Shown: positions 45,431-57,023 of the stretch, one piece after another
How positions within the stretch are numbered: the first letter of the stretch is position 1
Layout of the letters: each line of letters starts with the position of its first letter
Assembly (NCBI RefSeq): GCF_024363255.1
Contig: NZ_AP026070.1
Span: 1,240,001-1,304,000, forward strand
From: Shewanella sp. NFH-SH190041
GTDB taxonomy: Bacteria > Pseudomonadota > Gammaproteobacteria > Enterobacterales > Shewanellaceae
DNA length: 64,000 nucleotides
Reading direction: 5' to 3'
Program-made: the position numbers and the translations under genes
The notes under the pieces: generated by a model
What the model was told of the DNA's origin: nothing
Seen by the model: only the letters and a program-made list of their open reading frames with translations
The model's database searches: none

Positions 45431-48091
45431 ATGAAAGTGATGAAATTTGGCGGCTCTTCACTGGCCAATGCAGATCGTTTTGTCGCTGTGGCAGGATTGA
45501 TAGCTAAGCAAGCAGCACAACAACCTGTGGCTGTGGTGCTGTCAGCGCCCGCAGGTGTTACCAATATTTTGATTGATCTATTACAGCAAGCCTGTGAGGG
45601 ACAGGATGTCAACGCTCCACTGACGCAATTGGGCGAATTATTTATGGGGCTAGCCCAGCCGCTGACCGCTGATTTGAACGCTGTCAGCCCCGCTGACAGT
45701 CGTGGCAGAAATGCGACTGAAGACTATGTTGCAGAAAAAAGCAGTTACCTTAGTGAGGGGCGGTTAGCATTATGGCATCAGGCCGTTGCTCAGCAGGTCA
45801 GTCGCTGGCAAGCGCTGCTGACAGGTTGTGCACTGCTTAATGCATGTCCTGATGAAGTCTATGCCAAAGTGGTCACTGCCGCAGAAGGGTTGTCAGTCGC
45901 GTTGATGGCGCAGTTGTTGCTGTCTCAACAGGAATTGCAGGAGCAGACAGTGGATGGCAGTAGCAGGTTAGTCGCCGCTAACAGCACTGATGCGCAGGCA
46001 TCTGACTCTCTATCAGTGGGGATTTTATCGCCCGTGCAAGTATTGCGGGCAACAGGCTCGGTCAGAGAGGCGGTGGTGGATATTCCTGCTAGTCGTCAAG
46101 CGATGGCTGATATTGCCTTAGATGATCATCAAATATGGTTAATGCCAGGATTTAGCGCGGGGAATGAATCCGCTGAAGTGATGTGTCTGGGGCGAAATGG
46201 TTCTGATTATTCTGCTGCCGTACTTGCGGCTTGCTTAGCCGCTGAACGTTGTGAAATTTGGACTGATGTTGATGGGGTATTTAATACCGATCCCCGTTTA
46301 GTGGCTGATGCCAGATTGCTCGATAGTCTGAGTTATCAGGAGGCCATGGAACTGTCTTATTTCGGTGCTAAGGTGTTGCATCCAAAAACCATTGCGCCCA
46401 TTGCCCAGTACCAGATTCCCTGTGTGATAAAAAATACTTTTAATCCTGCCGCACCCGGTACGCGGATTTGTCATGCACCGATGTTGGACAGTCAAGCTGC
46501 CGCTGATCCGCAAGCATCATCTGTTCGGCGAGAAGATCGGGTCAAAGCCATTTCTAATTTGGATAACCAGACCATGTTCGCGGTATCAGGTCCTGGTATG
46601 AAGGGGATGGTAGGGATGGCCAGTCGGGTATTAGGAGCCATTGCCCGCATTGGGGTATCAGTGTCTCTTATTACTCAGAGTTCATCGGAATACAGCATTA
46701 GTTTCTGTGTCGCATCGGCTAATGCCAAGCGGGTTGCCCGTTCTTTGCAACAGGAATTTGAGCTGGAATTAAGTTCAGAATTGTTAGAGCCGCTGCAGAT
46801 GCAACATCAGCTCGCCATTGTTTCTCTGATAGGTGACGGTATGAAAACCCATAAAGGGGTTGCCGCAGGCTTTTTTCAAGCGTTAGCCCAAGCTGGCGCG
46901 AATATTGTTGCCTTGGCTCAGGGCTCGTCTGAGCGCTCGATTTCCGCTGTGATCCATCAACGCCGGGTACCTCGTGCAATTCGTGCCTGTCATCAGAAAT
47001 TTTTTGATGTGCAGCGTTATCTGGATATTTTTCTGGTGGGGTGTGGCAATGTTGGTGCCGGGCTGTTGGCGCAGATCCATCAGCAACAAGCGATTTTGCA
47101 GCAGGAGCATATTAGTCTGCGCGTTTGTGGCTTAGCTAATTCTAAAACCATGTTACTCGATGATGAGGGTATCGAGCTGGATAACTGGCGTGATGCCCTT
47201 GGCCACTGTCAGCAGCCGGTATGTTTAGACACATTGTTGGCATTTGTAAAATCCCGTCAATTACTTAACCCTGTACTGGTAGATTGCACTTCAGATGAAC
47301 ACTTGGCGGGTCGGTATGTGGATATTTTTTCCGCCGGGCTTCATGTGGTCACGCCGAATAAAAAAGCCAATACCCGCGATTATGATTATTACCAAGCGCT
47401 GCGGCGCACCGCACTGCAGCACAGACGTCGGTTTTTATATGAAACAACAGTCGGCGCTGGGCTACCAGTGATTGAAAATCTGCAAAAGCTGCTGTTATCC
47501 GGTGATCGACTACAGCGTTTCAGTGGCATTTTATCCGGCTCTCTATCCTACATTTTCGGCATGCTTGAGCAGGGCATGACCTTGTCAGCAGCAACCGCGG
47601 TAGCAAGGGAGAAATGCTTTACTGAGCCTGATCCCCGCGATGATCTCAGCGGGATGGATGTGGCAAGAAAAGTGCTGATCTTGGCCCGTGAAGCGGGGAT
47701 GGCTTTGGAACTTGAAGATATTCAGGTGGATGCCGTGTTGCCGCCACAGTTTGATGCCGGTGGAAACGTGGATGAATTTATGGCTCGGCTCGCACAAGCG
47801 GATGATTGGATGGCACAAAAGGTGGCGGCCGCTGCGGCCGAAGGCAAGGTGTTACGCTATGTGGGTGAAATCGATGAGCAAGGAGGGCGAGTCACTATGG
47901 CAGCTGTCGGGCCAGATGATCCACTCTTTACTGTGCGCGGTGGGGAAAATGCGTTGGCATTTTATAGCCGTTATTATCAGCCCGTACCATTTGTGCTGCG
48001 CGGGTATGGCGCAGGGACGGCGGTAACCGCTGCGGGGACTTTTGCAGATGTACTGCGGACATTAAATTGGGAGCGGGAGGTGAGTCTGTGA
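45431..48091 (+). CDS. thrA: Aspartokinase I / homoserine dehydrogenase I
   Basis: 886 residues from the ATG at 45431 with AGGGAG upstream; a frame ten codons longer starts over the attenuator and is rejected. The aspartokinase domain has [17 protein letters not shown] and [19 protein letters not shown] domains ([37 protein letters not shown]) follow, then the homoserine dehydrogenase domain ([37 protein letters not shown]). It is about 65 residues longer than in E. coli, mostly from insertions in the kinase domain between residues about 75 and 220. It starts the threonine branch and is likely inhibited by threonine. Confidence 0.97.
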   Translation: MKVMKFGGSSLANADRFVAVAGLIAKQAAQQPVAVVLSAPAGVTNILIDLLQQACEGQDVNAPLTQLGELFMGLAQPLTADLNAVSPADSRGRNATEDYVAEKSSYLSEGRLALWHQAVAQQVSRWQALLTGCALLNACPDEVYAKVVTAAEGLSVALMAQLLLSQQELQEQTVDGSSRLVAANSTDAQASDSLSVGILSPVQVLRATGSVREAVVDIPASRQAMADIALDDHQIWLMPGFSAGNESAEVMCLGRNGSDYSAAVLAACLAAERCEIWTDVDGVFNTDPRLVADARLLDSLSYQEAMELSYFGAKVLHPKTIAPIAQYQIPCVIKNTFNPAAPGTRICHAPMLDSQAAADPQASSVRREDRVKAISNLDNQTMFAVSGPGMKGMVGMASRVLGAIARIGVSVSLITQSSSEYSISFCVASANAKRVARSLQQEFELELSSELLEPLQMQHQLAIVSLIGDGMKTHKGVAAGFFQALAQAGANIVALAQGSSERSISAVIHQRRVPRAIRACHQKFFDVQRYLDIFLVGCGNVGAGLLAQIHQQQAILQQEHISLRVCGLANSKTMLLDDEGIELDNWRDALGHCQQPVCLDTLLAFVKSRQLLNPVLVDCTSDEHLAGRYVDIFSAGLHVVTPNKKANTRDYDYYQALRRTALQHRRRFLYETTVGAGLPVIENLQKLLLSGDRLQRFSGILSGSLSYIFGMLEQGMTLSAATAVAREKCFTEPDPRDDLSGMDVARKVLILAREAGMALELEDIQVDAVLPPQFDAGGNVDEFMARLAQADDWMAQKVAAAAAEGKVLRYVGEIDEQGGRVTMAAVGPDDPLFTVRGGENALAFYSRYYQPVPFVLRGYGAGTAVTAAGTFADVLRTLNWEREVSL

Positions 48092-49038
48092 GTGTAGAAG
48101 TTTATGCCCCAGCATCCATGGGCAATATCAGTGTTGGATTTGATTTGCTGGGGGCGGCTTTAGCGCCGCTTAATGGCGAGTTATTGGGCGATAAAGTGCG
48201 AGCTGAGCGTTGTGCTACCGGACTACATTTGACGGTCAGCGGCCCCTATGCTGAGCGACTACCAAGTGCTGTGGAAGACAATATTGTTTGGCAATGTGCT
48301 GCTTTTTTCCTGCAGCAACAAGGAATTCAGGCTGGCGTACGGCTACATCTGGATAAACAATTACCGGTCGGCAGTGGGCTTGGCTCTAGCGCCAGCTCTG
48401 TGGTTGCAGCATTATCGGCAATGAATCAATTGTTTGGTGAACCCTTAGCGCCACAGGCATTGTTACACTTGATGGGGCGGTTTGAGGGTCAGATCAGTGG
48501 CGCTGTCCATTACGATAATGTGGCGCCTTGTTTTCTTGGTGGCATGCAGTTAATGCTACCTCAAGCTTCCCATCATGCTCAGCCACAGCGGTTATGCGAG
48601 CCGTTACCTTTATTTAAACATTGGTACTGGGTCGTGGCTTATTCCGGACTATCACTCTCCACGGCCAAGATGCGGGCATTATTGCCGCAAGGTTATGATC
48701 GGACGACCTGTATTGAGTTTGGTCGTTATCTGGCAGGGTTTATTCATGCTTGTTACCGTGGGGATGAAGAACTGGCGTTGACTTGCCTGAAAGATGTGTT
48801 GGCTGAGCCTTATCGGGCTGATGCCATTCCTGGTTTTACTGGCGCTAAAGCCGCGTTATCTGCTTTAGGCGTTGATGTTTGCGGCATCTCAGGTAGTGGG
48901 CCGACACTTTTTGCCATATGCCGTGATGAAGCTCAGGCGGAGCAGGCGGCAGATTGGCTGGGTAAGCATTATCTGCAGTCAGAAGGCGGCTTTGTCCGTA
49001 TCTGTCAATTGGATCATCAGGGCGCCAGAGTGGTGTGA
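48088..49038 (+). CDS. thrB: Homoserine kinase
   Basis: 316 residues from a GTG at 48088 that overlaps the thrA stop (GTGA) and has GGGAGG seven bases upstream. The start [22 protein letters not shown] and the GHMP-kinase ATP motif [18 protein letters not shown] are diagnostic, with [10 protein letters not shown] near the end. It phosphorylates homoserine for ThrC. Confidence 0.97.
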   Translation: MSVEVYAPASMGNISVGFDLLGAALAPLNGELLGDKVRAERCATGLHLTVSGPYAERLPSAVEDNIVWQCAAFFLQQQGIQAGVRLHLDKQLPVGSGLGSSASSVVAALSAMNQLFGEPLAPQALLHLMGRFEGQISGAVHYDNVAPCFLGGMQLMLPQASHHAQPQRLCEPLPLFKHWYWVVAYSGLSLSTAKMRALLPQGYDRTTCIEFGRYLAGFIHACYRGDEELALTCLKDVLAEPYRADAIPGFTGAKAALSALGVDVCGISGSGPTLFAICRDEAQAEQAADWLGKHYLQSEGGFVRICQLDHQGARVV

Positions 49039-49061
49039 TGGTAATAAAAGAAGGATAAATC

Positions 49062-50369
49062 ATGCAGTTGTATAACTTAGCACAGCCATCACAACAGGTT
49101 AGTTTTTCTCAGGCCGTAATGTTGGGATTAGGCCAAGGCCGGGGGTTGTTTTTTCCCAGTGCCATTCCGGTGGTCGCAGATATTCATGCGTTGCTGGCAA
49201 TGCCGTTCGTGGCGCGAAGTCAGGAAATCATTCATCTGTGGCTTGGGGATGAAATTCCTCGACATATCACTGATGCATGGGTTGCTGAGGCATTTAACTT
49301 TCCGTTGCCGCTAGTGGCGGTTGATCCCCAGCGTTGGGCTCTGGAGCTGTTTCATGGCCCGACCTTGGCATTTAAAGATTTTGGTGCTCGCTTTATGGCG
49401 CGATGTATTGATTATTTGGCCGGGAAACAGGCGGATGGTCAAGCTCAGGCACCATTAACCATTCTGACGGCGACCTCTGGAGATACCGGTGCTGCAGTTG
49501 CTGATGCCTTTTACGGGCTGGAACAGGTACAGGTTGTGGTGCTTTATCCTCAAGGGAAAATCAGTGCGCTACAAGAGAAAATGTTCGCCACCCTTGATGG
49601 AAATATCCATGCACTGGCCGTTGACGGGGATTTTGATGCTTGTCAGGCGCTGGTGAAACAGGCTTTTGATGATGACGGGCTACGCGAAGATATTGCACTT
49701 AATTCGGCGAACTCAATTAACATTAGTCGGCTGCTGGCTCAGATTTGTTATTACTTTGAGGCCGTTGCTGCACTTCGAGCTCTGCATCCGGACCAAGAGA
49801 CCGTTATTGCTGTGCCAAGCGGTAATTTTGGCAACCTGACAGCTGGTTTACTTGCCCGGGTTATGGGGTTACCGGTGACACGTTTTATTGCTGCCACCAA
49901 TAGCAATGATACGGTACCGCGCTTTTTAGCCGATGGTCATTGGCAGGTGCATCCGACCCAGGCCACGATGTCAAATGCCATGGATGTTGCTGATCCCAGT
50001 AACTGGCCCCGGGCCGCCACACTTTTAGCCTCAAATGCGGGTGCAATGTTGTCAGCCTGTAGTCTGACAGAAGCAGCAACTCGCGAAGCGATGCAGCAAT
50101 TGCTGAGTGTTGGATATCAGTCTGAGCCCCATGGTGCAATAGCCGCGGCGGCATTATCTCAGTCGTTGACGAAAAATGAACGCGGGATCTTTTTGGCGAC
50201 GGCTCATCCAGCCAAATTTAAGGATGTGGTAGACCGTGAGCTGGCACTGAATTTACCTTTGCCGCCGGCGCTGCAGCAGGTTGCAGATAAACCGCTACTT
50301 TCAACGCCCTTAGCTGCTGATTACCCCGCGCTGAAGAAAATATTACAGAGTTTACATGGGGTTCAGTGA
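49062..50369 (+). CDS. thrC: Threonine synthase
   Basis: 435 residues. The pyridoxal-phosphate Lys lies in HGPTLAFKDFGARF. TATSGDTGAAVADAFY and VPSGNFGNLTAGLLA are typical of the family. It converts O-phosphohomoserine to threonine. It is the last gene of the operon, 23 bases after thrB, with AGAAGGAT before its start. No strong terminator is seen after it. Confidence 0.97.
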   Translation: MQLYNLAQPSQQVSFSQAVMLGLGQGRGLFFPSAIPVVADIHALLAMPFVARSQEIIHLWLGDEIPRHITDAWVAEAFNFPLPLVAVDPQRWALELFHGPTLAFKDFGARFMARCIDYLAGKQADGQAQAPLTILTATSGDTGAAVADAFYGLEQVQVVVLYPQGKISALQEKMFATLDGNIHALAVDGDFDACQALVKQAFDDDGLREDIALNSANSINISRLLAQICYYFEAVAALRALHPDQETVIAVPSGNFGNLTAGLLARVMGLPVTRFIAATNSNDTVPRFLADGHWQVHPTQATMSNAMDVADPSNWPRAATLLASNAGAMLSACSLTEAATREAMQQLLSVGYQSEPHGAIAAAALSQSLTKNERGIFLATAHPAKFKDVVDRELALNLPLPPALQQVADKPLLSTPLAADYPALKKILQSLHGVQ

Positions 50370-50503
50370 GGCGCACTGTTGTGGACTTTGGTGGTGATAT
50401 AAGCCATTTGGCTAGGTCTGATTAATCAGTGAGCAGTTTAAGGCTTAAGATGGAGTCTGATGAAACGTAGCATTTGAGTCAGACCCATCAGAGTTTACTG
50501 TGA

Positions 50504-51385
50504 TTAAACGGCTTGAACTGTTGTTGCCCACTGGCGTAGCGTCGCAATTTCTTCTGGCCAAATTTCCGGGCGAATAGTTTCCAGTATGAGGGGGATGCCC
50601 CGGCTCCAAGGTTGACTAACAATATAAGCGAAGCCGTGATGCCCAATCTCGCCTACACCGATACTGTCATGTCTGTCGACACGACTATTAAGGGGATTTT
50701 TACTGTCGTTAAGATGCATACCTTTTAGGTATTGCAGCCCGACTGTGCGATCAAACTGTTGAAAACTGGCCTGACAGGCTGCCTCTGAACGCAGATCATA
50801 GCCTGCTGTGAACATATGACAGGTATCTAGGCATACGCCCACCCGACTTTTATCTTCCACACCATCAATAATTTGGGCCAATTGTTCAAAGCTATGTCCC
50901 AGATTTGAGCCTTGTCCGGCGGTATTTTCTATGACTGCGGTGACGCCTTGTGTTTCAGCCAATGCCAGATTAATGGAGTCACTGATGCGTTGTAGACAGT
51001 CATCAATACTGATTTTTTTCAGATGACTACCCGGATGGAAATTTAGCAATGTCAGACCAAGTTGCTCACAACGTTGCATTTCAGCAATAAAGGCGCGACG
51101 CGACTTTTCTAACCCAGTTGTTTCTGGATGGCCAAGATTTATCAGATAGCTGTCATGGGGCAGAATTTGTGCTGCATTAAAACCATATTGATCACAGGCT
51201 TGTTGAAAAGCCGCTATTTCACTTGCTTGCAATGGCGCATGCTCCCAACGGCGCTGATTGCGGGTAAATAGCGCAAAAGCTGTGGCACCTATATTGGCTG
51301 CGTTTTTTGGCGCATTGGCAATACCGCCTGCAGCACTGACATGGGCGCCGAGATAAAGTGGCATTGTGGTGTGATTGACACTCAT
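50504..51385 (-). CDS. nfo: Endonuclease IV
   Basis: 293 residues from the ATG at 51385; an ATG at 51364 ([14 protein letters not shown]) is closest to the E. coli start, and a longer frame reaches 51448. Zinc-site motifs [49 protein letters not shown] and HLNDSK are all present. It cuts DNA at abasic sites and at oxidised 3' ends. It diverges from the kinase gene. Confidence 0.96.
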   Translation of the reverse strand: MSVNHTTMPLYLGAHVSAAGGIANAPKNAANIGATAFALFTRNQRRWEHAPLQASEIAAFQQACDQYGFNAAQILPHDSYLINLGHPETTGLEKSRRAFIAEMQRCEQLGLTLLNFHPGSHLKKISIDDCLQRISDSINLALAETQGVTAVIENTAGQGSNLGHSFEQLAQIIDGVEDKSRVGVCLDTCHMFTAGYDLRSEAACQASFQQFDRTVGLQYLKGMHLNDSKNPLNSRVDRHDSIGVGEIGHHGFAYIVSQPWSRGIPLILETIRPEIWPEEIATLRQWATTVQAV

Positions 51386-51465
51386 ATAAAGATGTCTTGC
51401 TCCCTTTGACAGGTGATTGATATCTATCGCAACTACTGGGCATCGCACCGTGACTGAGTTGGACT

Positions 51466-53565
51466 ATGCTTAAGTTCGAAGCATTGATTGACGGAACTTA
51501 TGGAATGGACTCTAACGCTTTTCAGGCTGTAGCTCAATCGGCCGATTATGACCCTTTTGCCCGAGTATTAGCTGAATTGGGGCAACTACAAGCTAAATTT
51601 ATTCAGGGTGAAGATGTATTACTTCCTATCTGCCGTACATTAGGGGAATTAAGTGGTGCCTCAGCTGTTGTGTTAGTGCAGGCAGGTCAAGTCGCTGATG
51701 AAGAAATGCCTGAGTCTGCGGCTTGCTGGTGTCAGGACCCTGTACGTTATATTCCTTTGTGGAAAGAGCTCAGACAGTGGCCTTTTGCCCATCAACAGCC
51801 GTTGGTGCACTGCTGGGGGGCGTATGTTGTGTGGCCTGCAGGTGAGCAGAATATGATGATTTTTTTCCGCGATGTGACCGATGGTTGGCTGGAATTTTTG
51901 ATGGAGCAGTCTGCTTTGTTATCCGATATTACCATGGGCATGTTGTTACCTCAGACTCAGCAGTGGCGCCAGGTCAATACTAGTTCTCAATTGTCTGGCT
52001 ACGATACTCAGATGTTTCGCTCAGTGGTGAGTAATAGTGAAGACCTGATTCTGGTATTGAGCCGAGACAGCGAATCAGATACCCGCACCAATATCATTTA
52101 TGCCAATGCAGCCTCTACTGCCATTACGCTGTTTCCCCGTAGTCAACTTCTTGGTCGTTCAGTTCAGAGTCTCTTTGCCGACAGCCCAGATGCTGGAGTG
52201 GAGCAGTTGGCCTTGCTCGAGGCGATTGCCGGTAACCGGGAATATGATGGTGAGATTTGGGTTACCCGGGCGGATGGTGAACGGGCACTACTGCATATTC
52301 ATATGGTGGAGTTAGAGCAGCAGGAGCAGGGGCGGTTATTTGCTTTGGTTGGGCGTGATCGAACCGAGCAGAAAAAAATGCAGTTAGTGATGGCTCGAAC
52401 CCAGAAAATGCAGGCTATTGGTCAGTTGGTTGGCGGGATTGCACATGATTTCAATAATATCCTTGGTGTGCTGAAAGGCAATATGGAGCTGATGCAGCTG
52501 AAAAACCGAGATGACAAATTGGAGAAATACCTGGATACCGCATTTAAAGCTTGTCAACGCGGGACTGATTTAACTCGTCGTTTGTTGCAGTTCTCCCGTC
52601 AAGAGCAGTTCAATGCTTGCAACTGTGATGTGAATGAAATTATTGGCGGACTGGAGGATCTGTTCTCTAAGTCTCTGACGAGTAGTATTAATCTGACTGC
52701 TGATTTGGCGTCAGCGTTACCACCAATTTGGGTGGACCGGGGAGATTTTGAGGATGCGCTGTTGAACCTTGCCATTAATGCTAGGGATGCGATGGAAGGG
52801 GAAGGGGAGTTGATTATTCGTACTGGCGCGGAGCAAATGAGCGGGGTATTGCCTGGCGCTGGCGGTAATACTGTCATGGAAAAAGGGCTCTATGTGTGGA
52901 TTTCCATCATTGATAATGGCAGTGGCATTCCTCCCCATTTACTGGAAAAAATCTATGAGCCTTTTTTTTCCACCAAAGACAAAAGTAAAGGCACTGGCTT
53001 GGGCTTAGCTATGGTTTATGGTTTTGTTAAGCGTTCCAATGGTTATATGAGCGTACTCAGTACGGGGCCTTGTGGTACTGAGTTTCGGCTTTGGTTTCCC
53101 GTATCCAAAAACGACCAGCCTGCAACGACCAAGGTTCACCCGCAGCGTCAGAGCCGTCAGGTTAAAGTCGCGGAGAAAAAGAAAGCCATAGTGGTGGATG
53201 ATGAAATAGAGTTATTGGATGTATTGGGCGATTTTTGCGAGATATTGGGGATTGAGGTGGAAGCATATAGTGATCCCCGTGAAGTCAGTGCTCGCTATGC
53301 CAGTGGTGGCTGTGATGCCGATATTCTCATTACCGATGTACTTATGCCTGGGGGGATTAATGGCTATGAGTTAGCCAATATTTTACAGGCAAGTAATAAG
53401 GATATAAAAGTCATGCTTATTTCCGGATTTATTCACGATATTGGCATCAGTAAGCAGGAGGAGATGCCTTACCAGGTGTTGAATAAGCCGTTTGATTTAC
53501 CCAGTTTTACCCAAGCACTAATGCAAACAGGGATTCAGTTTAATGAAAAAGAGGGAACGCAATGA
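51466..53565 (+). CDS. Hybrid sensor histidine kinase with PAS and receiver domains
   Basis: 699 residues, no obvious membrane helix, so probably cytoplasmic. An unassigned N-terminal sensor region (about 30-165, possibly GAF-like) is followed by a PAS domain (about 183-300), the dimerisation box with H327 in GGIAHDFNNILG, and the ATPase domain (LLNLAINARDAM, DNGSGIP, GTGLGLAMV). A C-terminal receiver has D578/D579, phospho-acceptor D624 in LITDVLMPGG and K674. An in-frame ATG at 51505 is an alternative start. Its stop overlaps the next gene (ATGA), so the two act as a pair. The signal is unknown. Confidence 0.9.
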   Translation: MLKFEALIDGTYGMDSNAFQAVAQSADYDPFARVLAELGQLQAKFIQGEDVLLPICRTLGELSGASAVVLVQAGQVADEEMPESAACWCQDPVRYIPLWKELRQWPFAHQQPLVHCWGAYVVWPAGEQNMMIFFRDVTDGWLEFLMEQSALLSDITMGMLLPQTQQWRQVNTSSQLSGYDTQMFRSVVSNSEDLILVLSRDSESDTRTNIIYANAASTAITLFPRSQLLGRSVQSLFADSPDAGVEQLALLEAIAGNREYDGEIWVTRADGERALLHIHMVELEQQEQGRLFALVGRDRTEQKKMQLVMARTQKMQAIGQLVGGIAHDFNNILGVLKGNMELMQLKNRDDKLEKYLDTAFKACQRGTDLTRRLLQFSRQEQFNACNCDVNEIIGGLEDLFSKSLTSSINLTADLASALPPIWVDRGDFEDALLNLAINARDAMEGEGELIIRTGAEQMSGVLPGAGGNTVMEKGLYVWISIIDNGSGIPPHLLEKIYEPFFSTKDKSKGTGLGLAMVYGFVKRSNGYMSVLSTGPCGTEFRLWFPVSKNDQPATTKVHPQRQSRQVKVAEKKKAIVVDDEIELLDVLGDFCEILGIEVEAYSDPREVSARYASGGCDADILITDVLMPGGINGYELANILQASNKDIKVMLISGFIHDIGISKQEEMPYQVLNKPFDLPSFTQALMQTGIQFNEKEGTQ

Positions 53566-54656
53566 GCCAGCAAAGTGTATGGATTGTCGATGATGATAGT
53601 GATTATTGCCAGTTGATCAGGGAGGTGTTGAGTGATGATTATGATGTCTCCGTCTATCCGGATGCCAGACAATATCAAGATGCGTTATTTGATGCTCATC
53701 CAGATGTGATTTTGATGGATATAAATCTGCCAGATGTGGATGGTATTAGCCTTTGCCAAGAGTTGATTAGTAATGGGACTAATAGCTCGGTGATGTTTGT
53801 CTCAGGGATGGATACCTTAGATGAAAGGCTACGGGCATATGAAGCCGGTGGGGTGGACTTTATTGCGAAACCATTTGAGCTTAAAGAGTTGGTGGCTAAA
53901 ACCAATGCAGTAGCAGGATATCAGGCGCGAAAACGCATGTTGATGCAGTCAGAAAGTATGTCGCGGGATATGGCTTTTCAGTCGATGACGGAGTCATCCC
54001 AATATGGCAGTGTGATGCAGTTTTTTCGCCAATGTTTTCTTTGCAGCAGTTATGAGGAGTTAGCAAAAGCGTTTTTCGATCTAATGGAGCAGCTTAATCT
54101 AAATACTTGTTTGAAATTCCGTTTACAGGAACCTCTGTATTTTGTACCGGAAAATGCGGCGATTAGCCCGATTGAGTCTAATATCTTTGATTTACTCGAT
54201 ACCCGTGGGCGTTTGTATGATTTTGGTTCGCGGACTATTTGTAATGACAAACATGTCTCATTTCTAATTAAAAATATGCCGCTTGATGATGAGGTGCTCT
54301 ATGGCCGGCTACGCGATGTGATTGCTGTTGTGGTTGAAGGGCTAGAAGCGCGAGTGCTTGATATTCAGCATCAGCAGACCTTGCAGATGGTTATTGATCG
54401 TATTCAGAATCTGCTGGAAGGAATTAAAGGGTCGATTGAAGAAAATGATAAGCGGTTTAGCTCGGCGCTGACCAATATCACTACAGATATCCGCACCAGC
54501 TTTCATGTGTTGGATATGACATTGGAGCAAGAAGAGTATTTTTCATCGCTTGTAGAGCGGCACCTTAAAGAAGCAAACTCAGCTGGGGATGCATTTGTTC
54601 GTTTGCAGCGTTCGTTGAACTCGGTTATGGCAGAGGTGAATCGAGGTAATCAATGA
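53562..54656 (+). CDS. Response regulator with an unassigned C-terminal region
   Basis: 364 residues. The receiver (1-120) has D10/D11, acceptor D53 in VILMDINLPD and the Lys in FIAKPFE. The remaining 240 residues show no DNA-binding, cyclase or GGDEF/EAL motif. They contain a possible GAF-like middle (about 150-265) and a long helical, likely coiled-coil part (about 268-364). It overlaps the hybrid kinase gene by four bases. Output by protein contact is the simplest guess. No closely related name is known to me. Confidence 0.88.
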   Translation: MSQQSVWIVDDDSDYCQLIREVLSDDYDVSVYPDARQYQDALFDAHPDVILMDINLPDVDGISLCQELISNGTNSSVMFVSGMDTLDERLRAYEAGGVDFIAKPFELKELVAKTNAVAGYQARKRMLMQSESMSRDMAFQSMTESSQYGSVMQFFRQCFLCSSYEELAKAFFDLMEQLNLNTCLKFRLQEPLYFVPENAAISPIESNIFDLLDTRGRLYDFGSRTICNDKHVSFLIKNMPLDDEVLYGRLRDVIAVVVEGLEARVLDIQHQQTLQMVIDRIQNLLEGIKGSIEENDKRFSSALTNITTDIRTSFHVLDMTLEQEEYFSSLVERHLKEANSAGDAFVRLQRSLNSVMAEVNRGNQ

Positions 54657-54746
54657 GCGAAATTGCGTTAGTGTGAAGCTGATACTGTGACGCACTAGGC
54701 TGTGAATAGGTGTGAGCTTTAGCCTGTATGCTTATCAATCGGTCAC

Positions 54747-54785
54747 TAAAAAGCCCCGTTATCCTGATGGAACGGGGCCTTTATT
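54747..54785 (+). terminator. Terminator after the kinase/regulator pair
   Basis: AAGCCCCGTT and AACGGGGCCTT pair around ATCCTGATGG, followed by TTATTATTT. Confidence 0.8.
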
Positions 54786-54915
54786 ATTTGCCTATCACCT
54801 AGTGTTATTTCTCAACCTAAGCTGGTTTGACATAGCGGACCATCGGATGATGGGGGTATGTCTGTCTGCAGCCAAAGTTAATAACGATTACACGTGGCAA
54901 CTAGCGTTATGGAGG

Positions 54916-55098
54916 TTATAAAATACTGTCGATATCGTAATCTAAACTGCCATCAATATCCTGCAGCTCTTTAAGTAGCCGCTTTTTATCGTTGAGAGCT
55001 TCAATTTCACGCCATTTGCGTTTTTTCCCTGAGCTTCTGCTGCGGGAAGGTTTTTCGACGACCGAATCCAGTGCACTACCATAATCCAATCGATCCAT
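54916..55098 (-). CDS. Small DUF3545-type protein
   Basis: 60 residues, highly charged, with a basic centre (SRSRSSGKKRKWREIE) and an acidic C terminus (DIDGSLDYDIDSIL). It matches the small DUF3545 family found next to pgi in Shewanella and Vibrio relatives. CAGGAGGTCGCC before the ATG is an excellent ribosome site, which supports it as a real gene. The function is unknown; the basic centre could contact nucleic acid. Confidence 0.82.
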   Translation of the reverse strand: MDRLDYGSALDSVVEKPSRSRSSGKKRKWREIEALNDKKRLLKELQDIDGSLDYDIDSIL

Positions 55099-55327
55099 GG
55101 CGACCTCCTGTGTGTTTTATGTCTTGTCAGCATTGTTGATACCATAATCCACAAAAATGATGCAATAAAAATGTTTCATAAAAGTTAAATTTTAAGGTTT
55201 TGAGCACAAAATCTTATGCTGAGCTGTATAGGAATGTCAGAGGAATATCGTGTTTCTTGGGCGTTGATGGCCAGCGGGGGGAAGTTATTTAAAATAAATT
55301 TTTATGCAAGCGCCATTAAAATGGTAA

Positions 55328-55356
55328 TAAAAAAGCCGGCAATGCCGGCTTTTTTC
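55328..55356 (-). terminator. Terminator after pgi
   Basis: AAAAAGCCGGC and GCCGGCTTTTTT pair around a very short loop, with T runs on both strands. Confidence 0.88.
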
Positions 55357-55366
55357 GAGGAGTCGT

Positions 55367-57004
55367 CTAGATATTACCTTTGCGGAACAGATTAATCAGC
55401 CCATTGCTGGAGGCATCAAGTTCAGTGGCATCCTGCGGTGCAGCCAAGCGAGCTAATACATCATTACCTAGTGTCTTACCCAGCTCAACGCCCCACTGAT
55501 CAAAGGAGTTGATATCCCAAATTGCACCTTGAACAAAGGTGCGGTGTTCATACAGTGCAATCAGTGCCCCTAAAGTTGCCGGGGTGAGCTTATCCATCAA
55601 AATGGTATTACTCGGTTTATTGCCAGTCATAACTTTATGTTTGGCAATCAGCTCCTTATCTTTGGCATCCAAGGTCGATGAGGATAATTCTGCCAGGGCT
55701 TCAGACAAGGTTCGACCTTGCATGAGGGCTTGAGTTTGACCAAAACAGTTGGAAGCCAGTTGGGCATGATGCTCACCCAGAGGATTATGGCTTTGCAGCG
55801 GCAGAATAAAATCTGCTGGGATCAGTGCCGTTCCTTGGTGGATCAACTGATGATAGGCATGCTGACCATTAGTGCCCTCTCCACCCCATATGACAGGTCC
55901 AGTGGCGTAATCCACATCCTCACCAGCCAAGGTGACATGTTTACCATTACTTTCCATATCCAATTGCTGGAAATAGGCTGGTAGACCACGCAAGTAGTGA
56001 TCGTAAGTCAGTACCACATGGGACTGAGCCTGATGGAAGTTGCTGTACAGTACTGACAGCAGCCCCATAATAACAGGCATATTGGCATTGAGTGGAGCAG
56101 AGGCAAAGTGGTTATCCATGTTTCTGGCACCTTGCAACAAGGCGCGGAAATTATCCATGCCAATCATCACTGCAATAGGTAACCCAATGGCAGACCACAG
56201 CGAATAGCGACCACCAACCCAGTCCCACATTGGGAAAATATTAGCGGCATCAATACCAAATTCTGTTGCTTTAACCACATTAGATGTTACAGCCACAAAA
56301 TGTTTGGCGATGTCTTGCTGACTGCCACCGGCACGGATAAACCAATCTTTGGCACTGAGAGTATTAGTCAGGGTTTCTTGGGTACCGAATGATTTGGATG
56401 ACATGATAAACAGAGTTGTTTCATGATCCAATTTAGCCAGTTTTTCGCTAATGGCTGTGCCATCAACATTAGCCACATAATGGCAGCGCAGATGCTCTGT
56501 CCAGTATGGCTTTAATGCTTCGGAGACAATTTTGGGCCCTAAAAAAGAGCCGCCGATACCGATACTGACAACATCTGTAATGGTTTTACCGGTATATCCC
56601 TGCCAGCGCCCTTCTCGTAATGCACCAACAAATTCTGCCATTTTTGCCAAAGTTTGTTGTACTTCAGGTACCACATTAACGCCATCGACACGAATGTCTG
56701 CGCTAGCTTCGGCTCGCAGAGCGGTATGCAATACCGCTCTGTGTTCCGTAGTGTTGATAATCTCACCTTGGAACATGGCCTTTACTTTATTGCTTAAACC
56801 GGTTTCTTCAGCCAGTTGTAGCAATAGAGACCAAGTTTTGTCATCTACTCGGTTTTTAGAATAATCAAGAAATAACCCTGCGGCCTGCAGTGACATGTCA
56901 TCAAAACGGCCCGGATGTTGTGCAAACAGTTCACGCATATGCGCAACCTGTTGGCTGTGTTCAGCCAAAGCTTGCCAAGCTTTGGTTTGCGTCAGTAACG
57001 GCAT
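55367..57004 (-). CDS. pgi: Glucose-6-phosphate isomerase
   Basis: 545 residues, family length. Signatures [46 protein letters not shown] (catalytic Glu and His) and [12 protein letters not shown] are intact. It interconverts glucose 6-phosphate and fructose 6-phosphate. It follows tal at 19 bases, so both are probably one operon. Confidence 0.98.
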   Translation of the reverse strand: MPLLTQTKAWQALAEHSQQVAHMRELFAQHPGRFDDMSLQAAGLFLDYSKNRVDDKTWSLLLQLAEETGLSNKVKAMFQGEIINTTEHRAVLHTALRAEASADIRVDGVNVVPEVQQTLAKMAEFVGALREGRWQGYTGKTITDVVSIGIGGSFLGPKIVSEALKPYWTEHLRCHYVANVDGTAISEKLAKLDHETTLFIMSSKSFGTQETLTNTLSAKDWFIRAGGSQQDIAKHFVAVTSNVVKATEFGIDAANIFPMWDWVGGRYSLWSAIGLPIAVMIGMDNFRALLQGARNMDNHFASAPLNANMPVIMGLLSVLYSNFHQAQSHVVLTYDHYLRGLPAYFQQLDMESNGKHVTLAGEDVDYATGPVIWGGEGTNGQHAYHQLIHQGTALIPADFILPLQSHNPLGEHHAQLASNCFGQTQALMQGRTLSEALAELSSSTLDAKDKELIAKHKVMTGNKPSNTILMDKLTPATLGALIALYEHRTFVQGAIWDINSFDQWGVELGKTLGNDVLARLAAPQDATELDASSNGLINLFRKGNI

Positions 57005-57023
57005 ATTTGCTCTCCTTCAGCAA

